Positions 28,096 through 37,543 are shown, numbered from the stretch's first letter. The stretch: 64,000 bases of DNA from an uncultured Paracoccaceae bacterium (GCA_947498415.1 CANMKB010000005.1:1-64000); one strand, 5' to 3'. Numbers and translations are program-made. Notes: generated by a model from the sequence alone, not told the origin.

Positions 28096-29346
28096 GTGAC
28101 ACAAATTACAAACCGAACCTCCTTTGATAAGGCGCAGCAAATCCTCCCGATAGCGCCAAAACCTTTGGGTGCGCACCCAGCCATTTTATCAAATGGTCGT
28201 CAAATGGGGCATGACACCCCGATGCCGCCGGTTCAGAAAAGCAGGTTAAAGGGGCGACATTACTTAGTTCTATTTAGCTTATTTTTAGCGGTGATCGCAC
28301 CAAGTTTCGGGGCAGGTTACTATTTGTGGGCCGTGGCTGCAGACCAATTTGTTTCCCGCGTCGGTTTTACTGTACGGCAAGAAGATACATCATCGGCGAT
28401 CGATCTTTTAGGCGGATTGACAAGCCTGTCTGCGACCAGCTCATCAGACAACGATATTTTGCACGAATTCATTCATAGTCAAAAATTGGTATCCGATGTG
28501 GATCAAGCTTTAGATTTGAAACAGCTGTGGTCCCGGCCCCAAAACGATGTGATTTTTTCAATTCAAAGCGATGCAGCCATCGAGCAGCTTGGGTTATATT
28601 GGAATAGAATGGTGCGGATTTCGACCAGCCGAAGCAGCGGGTTGATCGAAGTTGAAGTGCGAGCATTTGATCCGGTTGATGCGAAACGCATTGCCGAGAC
28701 CGTTTTCGATATGAGTTCCCGGATGATCAATGCGCTGAGCTCAATCGCGCAGGAAGATGCTGTGCGGCATTCTCGGGATGAATTGGAAGCTGCATTGGAG
28801 CGGCTGCGCGAGGCGCGGGCACAGGTGACTGCATTTCGAAATCAACACCAATTGGTCAATCCCGCGCTCGATTTGAAAACGCAGTCTGGCTTGATGGGGG
28901 CGTTACAAGTGCAGCAAGCCGAAACCGTAATTGAGATCGATTTGTTGCGGGATACAGTTCGTGAGACTGACCCACGGCTTGAGACTGCAAAAAAGAAACT
29001 GGGCGCCATTCAGGCAAGGTTGGACGTCGAACGGCAGAAATTGGGTATGGGGAATGCCGAGCAAGACCCGGCCGCATTTGCATCAATTGTGGGAGAGTAT
29101 GAACGGTTGGTTGTTGATCGAGAATTCGCGGAACGCACATACGTCACGGCACTTGCCGAATTCGATGCTGCTAAGGCCGAAGCGCGTCGCCAAAGCCGGT
29201 ATCTAGCCGCCTATATGCAGCCAACGCAGGCCGAGACCCCGGAATATCCCAGGCGTCTGATGCAATGGTTATTTGTGACACTGTTCTTATTTCTTGTTTG
29301 GTCGATCGCAGTATTGATCGGATATTCGATTAAAGATCGACGTTAA
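28096..29346 (+). CDS. Capsule export inner-membrane protein (KpsE-like, PCP family)
   Basis: The 416-aa protein has an N-terminal transmembrane helix (residues about 55-78), a long periplasmic coiled-coil region (about 210-340, with SRDELEAALERLREARAQ) and a second membrane helix at the C-terminus (about 390-410). The context next to a KpsT-like ATPase supports KpsE. Such proteins bridge the ABC exporter to the outer-membrane channel. The GTG start has GAGG upstream; ATG at 28204 is an alternative. It diverges from the permease with only 44 bp between them, and the ATPase gene follows 3 bp later. Confidence 0.87.
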   Translation: MTQITNRTSFDKAQQILPIAPKPLGAHPAILSNGRQMGHDTPMPPVQKSRLKGRHYLVLFSLFLAVIAPSFGAGYYLWAVAADQFVSRVGFTVRQEDTSSAIDLLGGLTSLSATSSSDNDILHEFIHSQKLVSDVDQALDLKQLWSRPQNDVIFSIQSDAAIEQLGLYWNRMVRISTSRSSGLIEVEVRAFDPVDAKRIAETVFDMSSRMINALSSIAQEDAVRHSRDELEAALERLREARAQVTAFRNQHQLVNPALDLKTQSGLMGALQVQQAETVIEIDLLRDTVRETDPRLETAKKKLGAIQARLDVERQKLGMGNAEQDPAAFASIVGEYERLVVDREFAERTYVTALAEFDAAKAEARRQSRYLAAYMQPTQAETPEYPRRLMQWLFVTLFLFLVWSIAVLIGYSIKDRR

Positions 29347-29349
29347 TCC

Positions 29350-30006
29350 ATGGTGCGATTTGAAAACCTAACAAAGGAGTTTGCCATGCACGGCAAACGC
29401 AAGGTTGTCGCAAGAGATATAAATGTCACCTTCCCAAAAGGTAAAGCGATTGCGTTGCTGGGGCGAAATGGTGCTGGGAAGTCGACGCTACTGAATATGA
29501 TCGCGGGCAACATGGCGGTTACGCGTGGGAGAATATACTCTGAGGGTAGTATTTCATTTCCAGTTGGCTTCGCTGGGTCATTCCATCCAGATTTGACAGG
29601 TATTCAAAATGTTAGGTTTGTCGCTCGTATTTATGGTGTTGATACACAAGAACTTGTTGAATTCGTTCAGGAGTTTTCGGAACTCGGGGTGCACTTTAAT
29701 TTGCCATTTCGGACCTACTCATCAGGTATGAAATCGCGTTTGGCATTCGGAGTGTCTATGGGTATCGCATTTGATACCTATTTGATTGACGAGGTCACAG
29801 CCGTAGGGGACGCAGCCTTTCAGAAAAAATGCGAGCATCTATTGCATAGGCGTTTGACACATGCGGGCGCAATAATGGTGAGCCATTCGACTGGACATGT
29901 AAGAGAAATTTGTGAAGCGGGTGCGGTCTTGGAAAACGGCACGCTTAGCTACTTTGATGACATTGAAGTCGCGATTGAGCATCATAATGCGAACTTAAGG
30001 GTGTAG
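29350..30006 (+). CDS. Polysaccharide ABC exporter ATPase (KpsT-like)
   Basis: This 218-aa ATPase has Walker A GRNGAGKST, signature YSSGMKSRLAFGVSM and Walker B TYLIDEVTAVGD. The short length without a C-terminal carbohydrate-binding domain matches KpsT rather than Wzt. It powers export through the permease encoded at 27197-28051 on the other strand. It starts 3 bp after the kpsE-like gene. The 126 bp behind it before the convergent sulfotransferase gene show nothing recognisable. Confidence 0.9.
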   Translation: MVRFENLTKEFAMHGKRKVVARDINVTFPKGKAIALLGRNGAGKSTLLNMIAGNMAVTRGRIYSEGSISFPVGFAGSFHPDLTGIQNVRFVARIYGVDTQELVEFVQEFSELGVHFNLPFRTYSSGMKSRLAFGVSMGIAFDTYLIDEVTAVGDAAFQKKCEHLLHRRLTHAGAIMVSHSTGHVREICEAGAVLENGTLSYFDDIEVAIEHHNANLRV

Positions 30007-30132
30007 CGGGTGAAGCAGAAGCCAGCTTGGCCACGCGGACAGAGACCCTAGTGTGAATAGTGTCATCTTTGCTTAATTCATGACCGGCTTGCACTTCGAA
30101 CAGGACCATAGGCAATTTTCGAGTTATTCGTA

Positions 30133-31059
30133 CTATCGAATGGGTGAAGCAAATTCCGTATCTATATGAAGTAGTTGCAGGCACACTTCGTAAAAGTATG
30201 TGTCCCAGGCGGTATAATTGTCAAAGATGTTTCGTTGGTGTTGGGTTAATGAATCCAAGCTCGTCTGATACTCTTCCGAAGTGGGCGATACGTTATGTGG
30301 TCTGATGTCTGTCGTGGGCAAATATCCTTCTTCCACAAGGCGTGCCAAAAACGTATCAATTTTCTCGACAAATCCGAACAAAAGTAGAGGATCAAGTGCC
30401 TTCTGCATCGCTTCTTTCAGGATTTGTTGTTCTCGGCCGATGCTGTTGTGATCAAAGGCTCCGGCGATCCGCCTGATTTGGCCGTTGTCCAGCTCCATAC
30501 GGTGCGGAATATTTTCCTGGCTAAATTCAAGGTAGTCGCCAAAATTCATCGGTTTTGCATTTAGCGTCTGAAACGCTGGATGTGTGCGGGTGCGGCGAAT
30601 GAATTGATAGAAACTAAAAATCCTGGGCCCCGGGCGCCGGATAAGGCACAAGTAGCGGTAGGGAAACCCGAGTGTTTCCCCAACGCCGTGACTTAGATGC
30701 CCACGGATGTAGCGCAATGCGCGACGCTGTGATTGAGGCAAACTCCGCAACATCCCTATGTCAGCATCATGTATAATTAAGTTTGGCTTTAAGTGTTCTG
30801 AATTTGAAAGAGCTTCGGCGATGGTTGTGCCTGCAGTTTTAGGGATGTGCAGATGAATAAGTGTTGGGGGGCGATCGCGTAATTGAATTTTTTGCGCTTT
30901 CTCAAATGCATTTTTGAACTCGGCTGAGTTTAAGAATGTTGATCTAACTGAAGGCAGATCTGCATGCCGATTTGACGTGTCAATAATTTCTGCGTCGGAA
31001 GGAAGCCGGCCCAAGATCGCACGGTAGGCCATTTTAATGTCGTCGTGGGTTAAGGTCAT
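30133..31059 (-). CDS. Sulfotransferase-family protein with N-terminal DUF4214-like segment
   Basis: The 308-aa protein opens with a short helical AYRAILGRLPSDAEI segment (residues about 11-55), like the DUF4214-type helper found before many glycan-modifying domains. Then comes a sulfotransferase core: LIHLHIPKTAGTTIAEAL (PAPS 5' loop, residues about 68-85) and CLIRRPGPRIFSFYQF (3'-phosphate-binding Arg and Ser). This pattern resembles the heparan sulfate 2-O-sulfotransferase group. It likely sulfates the exported glycan. It lies 29 bp behind the GT4 gene on the same strand. Confidence 0.8.
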   Translation of the reverse strand: MTLTHDDIKMAYRAILGRLPSDAEIIDTSNRHADLPSVRSTFLNSAEFKNAFEKAQKIQLRDRPPTLIHLHIPKTAGTTIAEALSNSEHLKPNLIIHDADIGMLRSLPQSQRRALRYIRGHLSHGVGETLGFPYRYLCLIRRPGPRIFSFYQFIRRTRTHPAFQTLNAKPMNFGDYLEFSQENIPHRMELDNGQIRRIAGAFDHNSIGREQQILKEAMQKALDPLLLFGFVEKIDTFLARLVEEGYLPTTDIRPHNVSPTSEEYQTSLDSLTQHQRNIFDNYTAWDTYFYEVCLQLLHIDTEFASPIR

Positions 31060-31088
31060 GTGAAGCTGCTTTAGGCTATTGAATGTAT

Positions 31089-33662
31089 TTAGGCAGTTTT
31101 GGAAAGCTTTAGATCTCGCAAAACTTCATGGAGCCTGTGTTCATATCGGTCCGCTATTGATTGTTTTGAAAAGTGTTTTTGTACAAAGCCATAGGCGGCG
31201 TTAACTTTCGCCTGGCGTTCACCAGGGTTGTCGTAGACGGCCCGCATTTGCGCAGCGGCGTGATCTACACTGGGCTCAGCCCAAACTGACCCACGTCGCG
31301 TAAATATATAGTCGCCTTTCTGTAGGGGGATTTCAGTATAATTGACAAGCCAAGCGGTATCCTCAGTACAAAACTCCATATTACCTGAATAGGCGGTGCA
31401 CACGACGGGGACCTTTAGGTTCATTGCTTCGATCATGCCAAAGCCCCAGCCTTCGGATTTGTGCAGAGACACATAGCAATCGGCACCTGCTTTGAGTTGC
31501 AGCATGTCCTGATAAGTCAGAGTTTCGTTAACGATGATAATGCGTGAATCACGACTGGATATCGCGTCGACCTGATCCCAAAGATTGACCTGAATTGGAT
31601 CAAACACACTGTCACGGTTTTGCGTTTTGACGATCAGCCGTGCGTTGGGCACGTCTTTGAACGCTTGCTGAAACGCTTTTAAAACATTGACTGGGTTCTT
31701 TCGTTGTACAAACGAAAAACTATCAAAGGCCACCAGGCAAACAAAATGGTTGTCTTTTAAGTTAAAACGCTGGTTGACGAATGCGCGGGACGGTTCGCGC
31801 GTAATACCCCGGATGTCCTCATAGCACATGCCTACGTTTACAACAGGAGTATCGCCGGCCTCTTTTTTGTAAATTTTGACGCCGTATTTTGTGGAAATCC
31901 AGATTTCATCGAGCAATTTCATACCTAGGTAGTGGCAAATAGCGGGGGTATCCAGTTCCCAGAAGAAATAGCCGATGTTGTAGCTGCCTGAGAAAACGTC
32001 AGGTTGGTAGGCGAAGGCAAGGGGAATGGATTCTGCGTTTAAATGCAGAATGTTGATTTTGGAGGGGCCGTAGTCTTGTATATCGGTTTCGCTGCTGAAC
32101 CCAACCGGTGCTGGGTTGTCGAGGTCAAAGTCGACACATCGGACATTCAGATTGGTGCTGCGCAGTATGTCCGCAGATAGTCGCGTTGCCTGACCCAGAC
32201 CGGATGCTTTTGCGAGGGGGCCAATGATTTGAACATCGCTGATTTCTTTGCGTGGCTTGGGTACTGGTAACGCAGCAGCTTCAAATCGATCGCCGGCGTC
32301 GCTGAGCGTTATGAAGCGCAGGCTGACGAGATCGAACCCTTTTGAGCGAAGCCCAACCGCAAATTGAACTCGTGAAAGTTGCACGGCTGGATGATCAAGT
32401 GGCGACAATGATAGATCGATATCATCGCTTTGTTTTCTGCTTGCACTTAAAATGCTGTTTAAAAAACGTTCGAACTTTGAGGTGCCTTTACCGTCGCGTT
32501 CTAACAGGTCTGTCACCATGGCCCTTGGGATATACCGAAGCATATCTGGTCGTTTCACCGCCTTAAGCATCATGATCATGGCGAGTGTTGCGCGATCTTC
32601 TGTGCTGCTTAGGTCAAGGAAGTGTAGTTGCGGTGTACTTCTGAAAAAGCGTTCTGAGAAATAGCTGATCGGAAATGCATCATCGCGCCGAGACGGGTGG
32701 ACCCCACGGAGTAAGTCAACATAGCGATCTGGCACGAGGCAGTCTTCTAAGTAGAGATGCGGGCAGTCTTGATGGGCCCACCAGAACAGCAGATCAAGAA
32801 AACTGTCACGGTCATTAAAGTTGGTGGCGTTCAGCAGGTTTTGTTGACCTGCAAGGCGCCACCACATAAAGCAGCTGATCGCGAACTTTTGTCCTCCCAT
32901 GACCAGCGGGGCATTCAGGTAGTCAATCATATCGCTGCTGATCGGAATGCGTCGTCTTTCTTGGGCGCGATAAGACGTCAAATACCAATAGAGATAGCGA
33001 TCAGACGCCTCAAGGTTCGGTTCAACTTGATATGTTTCATCCATCCGGTACCTAAAACGCACATAGTCTAGGTATGCTGGCTGGCCACTGCGGGGGTGGT
33101 CTGGGATGATGTGATCGGTCGAAAACATCAACTTATGCGGCTCAAGTTTCGGCGGGTTCCACACTGGCACCTCATCAGTGTCAGGTATGTCTTTGAGCAG
33201 CGCAGTGAGTTCGGCCAACTCCTCTTTCAAATAATGCCAACAGCGTTCTTCGTTGGTGTCCCCCGGAAGCTTGGACAGTGACGCGTAATTGGAGACACTG
33301 GCAATTTTGCCAATCAGATATTGCGGGGCATCAATCGGACGCACAGTTAAACTAGCTTTGGAATGGCCAATCGCCTGAAGGACTTGATCTGACATTGGAA
33401 ACTGAAATCCACATGCCGGTTCGCAATCTGATTTTGAGCGCACATCTTCGCGCAGCATATTCGCCGTAGTTGTTGTGACTAGTGCACCGCCAGAATACAG
33501 GCCAACGGCTATGTTTCCCTGGCCGGTGCTGCGATGAACGACCCAGCCTCGAATGGTGGCTTGGTCAGTGGGGTCGTCAATGTAGCCCTTAAACGGCCCT
33601 TGCAGGCGGCGGCGATCAGCAGCGCGCGCTGCCCGTTTGGCTGTGTTGAGAAGCGAATTCAT
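31089..33662 (-). CDS. Large GT4-family glycosyltransferase
   Basis: The 857-aa protein starts with a beta-rich module (residues about 20-115, IRGWVVHRSTGQ ... ACGFQFPM) of the type found at the front of many cell-surface glycosyltransferases. A roughly 330-residue region of unknown function follows. The C-terminal GT4 domain (about 470-850) has SFVQRKNPVNVLKAF, HKSEGWGFGMIEAM and PVVCTAYSGNMEF. The gene's first 47 bp overlap the 3' end of gmd on the same strand, so the two are probably co-expressed. The acceptor and sugar are unknown; GDP-sugar use is plausible because of gmd. Confidence 0.85.
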   Translation of the reverse strand: MNSLLNTAKRAARAADRRRLQGPFKGYIDDPTDQATIRGWVVHRSTGQGNIAVGLYSGGALVTTTTANMLREDVRSKSDCEPACGFQFPMSDQVLQAIGHSKASLTVRPIDAPQYLIGKIASVSNYASLSKLPGDTNEERCWHYLKEELAELTALLKDIPDTDEVPVWNPPKLEPHKLMFSTDHIIPDHPRSGQPAYLDYVRFRYRMDETYQVEPNLEASDRYLYWYLTSYRAQERRRIPISSDMIDYLNAPLVMGGQKFAISCFMWWRLAGQQNLLNATNFNDRDSFLDLLFWWAHQDCPHLYLEDCLVPDRYVDLLRGVHPSRRDDAFPISYFSERFFRSTPQLHFLDLSSTEDRATLAMIMMLKAVKRPDMLRYIPRAMVTDLLERDGKGTSKFERFLNSILSASRKQSDDIDLSLSPLDHPAVQLSRVQFAVGLRSKGFDLVSLRFITLSDAGDRFEAAALPVPKPRKEISDVQIIGPLAKASGLGQATRLSADILRSTNLNVRCVDFDLDNPAPVGFSSETDIQDYGPSKINILHLNAESIPLAFAYQPDVFSGSYNIGYFFWELDTPAICHYLGMKLLDEIWISTKYGVKIYKKEAGDTPVVNVGMCYEDIRGITREPSRAFVNQRFNLKDNHFVCLVAFDSFSFVQRKNPVNVLKAFQQAFKDVPNARLIVKTQNRDSVFDPIQVNLWDQVDAISSRDSRIIIVNETLTYQDMLQLKAGADCYVSLHKSEGWGFGMIEAMNLKVPVVCTAYSGNMEFCTEDTAWLVNYTEIPLQKGDYIFTRRGSVWAEPSVDHAAAQMRAVYDNPGERQAKVNAAYGFVQKHFSKQSIADRYEHRLHEVLRDLKLSKTA

Positions 33663-34740
33663 CTTGTGTCCAAATATAGTGGGGCAACTGGTCGTCTGGG
33701 GATTTTGAAATCTGCGGAGACCGGTGAAGGGCGAGCATGTCGTAGTCGAATTGAACCATCATCGCGGCGAGTTCTTTGACTGCCACAGTTGGCCGCCAGC
33801 CAAGTTTTCTATGTGCTTTGCTTGCGTCTCCAATCAGCAAGTCAACTTCGGCGGGGCGGTAGAATTTTGGGTTCACCTGCATCACGCGTTTGCCAGATTT
33901 CACATCAACGGCAATTTCATCAGGCCCTGTTCCGGCCCATTCCAGCTGCATCCCAAGTGCTTCGGCTGCGAAGTCAAAGAACTGTCGTATCGTAAATGTC
34001 TCACCCGTGGCGAGAACATAGTCATCTGCTTGATCTTGCTGCAGCATTCGCCACATGCCCTCAACGTAATCACCGGCATATCCCCAGTCGCGCTTTGCAT
34101 CCATATTGCCAAGCTCGATGGGCGTTGCTCCACCATGCGCGAGTTTAGCAAGACCAAGCGTGATTTTGCGGGTGACGAAGTCTGTGCCACGCAAGGGGCT
34201 TTCGTGATTAAACAAAATGCCAGAGCTTGCATGCATGCCAAAGCTTTCACGATAGTTCATCGTGATATAGTGGCCATACACCTTTGCCACGCCATAAGGA
34301 GACCGTGGGTAGAGCCGAGTTGTTTCGCTTTGAGGCACCTCTTGTACAAGGCCGAACATTTCAGACGTGGACGCTTGATAGAAACGTGTTTCAGGGCGGA
34401 AGGTGCGCAGCGTATCTAGTATTTTGACGACCGCCATGCCGTCTGCGTCTGCTGTGTAGACCGGAAGCTCCCACGAGGCGCCGACAAAGCTTTGGGCTGC
34501 CAGATTATAGAACTCATCCATTGGAATGTCGCGGATCACACGCGAAATACTGTTTGGTTCGGTAAGTTCGAAATCGTGCAATGTCACAGCATTTGTGATG
34601 CCAAGCAGATCAAGCCGCGTTGTTTCTGGTTGGGAACTTCGCCGAACGCCGCCATGTACATCGTAGCCTTTGTCTAACAAAAGCTTGGCAAGATATGCCC
34701 CGTCTTGCCCGGTAACTCCGGTGATGAACGCAGTTTTCAT
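33616..34740 (-). CDS. gmd: GDP-mannose 4,6-dehydratase
   Basis: The start was moved from the track's 34791 to ATG 34740 (MKTAFITGVTGQDG, 374 aa), where the NADP-binding motif begins. The SDR-type catalytic set is present: Ser/Thr in FYQASTSEMFG and YxxxK in YPRSPYGVAKVYGHY. It converts GDP-D-mannose to GDP-4-keto-6-deoxy-D-mannose, the branch point to GDP-fucose, GDP-rhamnose or GDP-perosamine. No follow-on reductase or aminotransferase lies in the window. The C-terminus overlaps the GT4 gene by 47 bp. Confidence 0.95.
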   Translation of the reverse strand: MKTAFITGVTGQDGAYLAKLLLDKGYDVHGGVRRSSQPETTRLDLLGITNAVTLHDFELTEPNSISRVIRDIPMDEFYNLAAQSFVGASWELPVYTADADGMAVVKILDTLRTFRPETRFYQASTSEMFGLVQEVPQSETTRLYPRSPYGVAKVYGHYITMNYRESFGMHASSGILFNHESPLRGTDFVTRKITLGLAKLAHGGATPIELGNMDAKRDWGYAGDYVEGMWRMLQQDQADDYVLATGETFTIRQFFDFAAEALGMQLEWAGTGPDEIAVDVKSGKRVMQVNPKFYRPAEVDLLIGDASKAHRKLGWRPTVAVKELAAMMVQFDYDMLALHRSPQISKSPDDQLPHYIWTQDEFASQHSQTGSARC

Positions 34741-34902
34741 TCTGAAATCTCCTACGGCGCAAATATTTGGCGCATAAGGTGTGGGGCCCAATTTGTAGCG
34801 GGCTTACCTACACTTTTTCGCCAATCATTTGCGATTTCGTTAAGAGAGTTCGGTTTTGTAGAAAGTTGGGGCGTCGGTAGTTGATCTCTGCCTGAAAGAG
34901 TT

Positions 34903-34936
34903 GGGGGCTGAGGAAATAGTCATTCTCTCAGCCCCC
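34903..34936 (-). terminator. Hairpin after kdsA
   Basis: GGGGGCTGAG and CTCAGCCCCC make a 10-bp stem with a 14-nt loop, just behind the kdsA stop on the minus strand. The following minus-strand sequence AACTCTTTC is only weakly U-rich, so it may be an attenuator or a weak terminator separating kdsA from gmd. Confidence 0.5.
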
Positions 34937-34945
34937 GATAATGCG

Positions 34946-35794
34946 TTAGTCGAGATTGATCTTGGCGTGCGATTTTGTGATTTTGTCGATGTCACACAGC
35001 TGGCCAATGACGGCATGCATTTTATCGACGGGGATCATGTTGGGCCCATCGCTTGGGGCATTGTCTGGGTCTTCGTGAGTTTCGATAAACAGGGCCGACA
35101 CACCAATAGCGACAGCCGCACGAGAGAGAACTGGAGCGAACTCACGTTGCCCGCCTGATGTAGCACCTTGACCGCCTGGCTGCTGCACGGAGTGTGTCGC
35201 GTCAAATACGACAGGGTATCCGGTCGCTGCCATCGTGGGCAGACCACGGAAGTCGCTGACCAATGTATTGTATCCAAAGGAGGTCCCTCGATCACACAGC
35301 ATGATACGCTCGTTGCCTGTGCTCGCGATTTTCTCGGCTACGTTACCCATATCCCAAGGCGCCAAGAACTGACCCTTTTTGACGTTTAGCGCAGCGCCTG
35401 TTTCACCCGCAGCAATCAGAAGGTCTGTTTGACGGCAAAGGAAGGCTGGAATCTGGATAACATCACATACCTCGGCCGCAGGGGCACATTGCATTGGGTC
35501 GTGGACGTCTGTCAGAATGGGGCAACCAAATTCGCTTTTGATCTGGGCTAAAATCTTTAGACCTTCGTCCATGCCGAGGCCACGCATTGAAGAAACCGAG
35601 CTGCGGTTTGCTTTGTCGTAGCTGGCCTTAAAGATAAACTTGGTGCCTGTCGGCGCACAGGCCTCGGCGATTTTTTCAGCCATCATGCGGGCATGATCCA
35701 GGCTTTCGAGCTGGCAGGGGCCCGTGATCAAAGCGAAAGGGTTTTTGCCTCCGATGGCAATGTCACCAACTGTAACGATTTTCGGATCTGTCAT
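34946..35794 (-). CDS. kdsA: 3-deoxy-8-phosphooctulonate synthase
   Basis: The start was set to ATG 35794 rather than the TTG at 35800, because AAGGA lies at proper distance; this gives 282 aa. It condenses arabinose-5-phosphate with phosphoenolpyruvate to Kdo-8-phosphate. Signatures are ITGPCQLES, KASYDKANRSS, LTDVHDPMQC, and FDATHSVQQPGG. It follows kdsB with a slight offset around the kdsB stop, suggesting coupling. With kdsB and kdsD it forms a CMP-Kdo supply set inside the capsule locus. Confidence 0.96.
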   Translation of the reverse strand: MTDPKIVTVGDIAIGGKNPFALITGPCQLESLDHARMMAEKIAEACAPTGTKFIFKASYDKANRSSVSSMRGLGMDEGLKILAQIKSEFGCPILTDVHDPMQCAPAAEVCDVIQIPAFLCRQTDLLIAAGETGAALNVKKGQFLAPWDMGNVAEKIASTGNERIMLCDRGTSFGYNTLVSDFRGLPTMAATGYPVVFDATHSVQQPGGQGATSGGQREFAPVLSRAAVAIGVSALFIETHEDPDNAPSDGPNMIPVDKMHAVIGQLCDIDKITKSHAKINLD

Positions 35795-35796
35795 AG

Positions 35797-36588
35797 TCAA
35801 TTGTCCTTAAGCACAGATTCAATACGAGAAACATCTTCGGGGTTGTTCAATTCCCAAAAGACTTTGCCACGTCCTTCAACGACAACGCATCTTACTTTCG
35901 TGTCATTGACAAGAAACCGCAGCTGTTCGAGCCCTTCGAGGGTTTCAAGCTCACTCACTGGCCAGCTGACGTAGTTTGCAAGCGCCTCGGGGCGGTAGGC
36001 GTAAACCCCAACGTGGTGAAACACAGGAATATCGCTGTCAGGAACTTTGTCAGGGTCAATGTAGGGTAGCACTTCTTTTGAAAAGTACAGCGCATGGCCT
36101 TTGGCGTTTGCAACGGCTGTTGTGCCGCCCACACGTCCAGCTTTGCGATCTTCGACAAAGTGTCCGTAGGTCAGCGGGTCACAGCGCAGAATTGGTGTGG
36201 CCACCTGTGCTTCGGGGTCTTCTTTCATCGCCGCAATCAGGTCTTCGACAAACCATGCCGGCGTAAGGGGGGCGTCCCCCTGCAGGTTCACAATAAGGTC
36301 GGCATCAATTTTGCCTTTGGCCAAAGCATCAGCACAACGAGCCGTTCCATTCTCGCAGCTTTCTGATGTCATGATCACCTGTGCGCCAAAGGCCTCTGCT
36401 GCGTCTTTGATGCGGTCATCATCGGTGGCGACATAAACTGCATCCACTCCGTTCACGCGCATCGCAGCCTCCCAGCTCATCTGGATCAAGCTTTTGCGGG
36501 TGCCGTCTGGCAATGTGAGTTCAGCTAAAGGTTTCCCGGGATAGCGGGTTGATGCGTAGCGGGCTGGAATGAGTATTGCGGTTTTCAT
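35797..36588 (-). CDS. kdsB: 3-deoxy-manno-octulosonate cytidylyltransferase
   Basis: The start was moved from 36711 to ATG 36588 (MKTAILIPARYASTRYPGKP, 263 aa), which is the conserved N-terminus. It activates Kdo with CTP to give CMP-Kdo. NLQGDAPLTPAWFVEDLI carries the metal- and nucleotide-binding region, and FFHHVG-like VFHHVGVYAYRPEAL is conserved. It lies 7 bp after kdsD and just ahead of kdsA, consistent with a kdsD-kdsB-kdsA transcript. Confidence 0.95.
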   Translation of the reverse strand: MKTAILIPARYASTRYPGKPLAELTLPDGTRKSLIQMSWEAAMRVNGVDAVYVATDDDRIKDAAEAFGAQVIMTSESCENGTARCADALAKGKIDADLIVNLQGDAPLTPAWFVEDLIAAMKEDPEAQVATPILRCDPLTYGHFVEDRKAGRVGGTTAVANAKGHALYFSKEVLPYIDPDKVPDSDIPVFHHVGVYAYRPEALANYVSWPVSELETLEGLEQLRFLVNDTKVRCVVVEGRGKVFWELNNPEDVSRIESVLKDN

Positions 36589-36595
36589 GATGTCC

Positions 36596-37543
36596 TCACG
36601 CGACGCCTGCACGCAGCAGGTCATGGATGTGCAAAATGCCGATGGGCTCGCGTTTATTATTGGCCACAAGCAAAGCCGAGATTTTCTTTTCTTGCATGAT
36701 GGCAAGCGCACCCGCAGCCAGTTCGCTTTCGGTTACTGTCACCGGGTTTGGTGTGGCGACTTCGATCGCGGTCGCGCCCATCAGCTGTTCCATGTTGCGA
36801 CGTAAGTCGCCATCTGAAATCGCACCAATCAACTGGCCGTCTTGAACCACACCGGCAATGCCAAAGCCTTTGGCTGTCATCACCAAGAGCGTTTCGCTCA
36901 TGGGGGTGTTGTGCTCGACAAGCGGAAGGTCAGATCCGCTGTGCATGAGCTGACCCACACTGGCCATCTGAGCACCGAGTTTGCCTCCGGGGTGAAATAC
37001 ACGGAAGTCTTCGGGCATGAAGGAACGCTTTTCCATCAAAGCCACCGCAAGCGCATCCCCCAACGCCAGGGTTAATGTTGTTGAAGTGGTTGGCGCCATT
37101 CCAATGGAACAGGCTTCTTTGGCCTTTGGCAGTGCCAACTTATAGTCCGCAGCATTCATCAAGGTGCTGTCAGGTTTTGAAGAAATGGCGATCATAGGAA
37201 TAGAGAAACGACGGCTATGGGCCACGATGTCTCTCATCTCGGCGGTTTCGCCAGAGTTGGAAATCAACAGGCAAATATCGTCTTTTGTGATCATGCCCAG
37301 ATCGCCGTGGCTGGCCTCGGCGCAGTGTACAAAATAGCTTGGCGTGCCTGTGCTTGCCAGCGTTGCAGAAATCTTGCGCCCAATGTGACCGGATTTCCCA
37401 ATGCCAGAGACAATAACGCGCCCTTTGAGGGTCAACATCAGTTGAATGGCCGTCTCAAAATCCGATGGCAGATTGCTGGCTAGAAAGCTCAAAGCATCCG
37501 CTTCGGTTTCAAGAACACGTTTTGCAGTTTGAAGTACTGACAT
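36596..37543 (-). CDS. kdsD: Arabinose-5-phosphate isomerase (KdsD/KpsF)
   Basis: The 315-aa enzyme interconverts ribulose-5-phosphate and arabinose-5-phosphate, the first step to Kdo. It has an SIS domain (residues about 35-170; VSGIGKSGHIGRKISATLASTG, HGDLGMI, ISNSGETAE) and two CBS domains (about 205-312). It heads the minus-strand Kdo operon. Placement inside a capsule locus suggests the capsule-dedicated KpsF role, but the sequence alone does not separate KdsD from KpsF. Confidence 0.94.
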   Translation of the reverse strand: MSVLQTAKRVLETEADALSFLASNLPSDFETAIQLMLTLKGRVIVSGIGKSGHIGRKISATLASTGTPSYFVHCAEASHGDLGMITKDDICLLISNSGETAEMRDIVAHSRRFSIPMIAISSKPDSTLMNAADYKLALPKAKEACSIGMAPTTSTTLTLALGDALAVALMEKRSFMPEDFRVFHPGGKLGAQMASVGQLMHSGSDLPLVEHNTPMSETLLVMTAKGFGIAGVVQDGQLIGAISDGDLRRNMEQLMGATAIEVATPNPVTVTESELAAGALAIMQEKKISALLVANNKREPIGILHIHDLLRAGVA

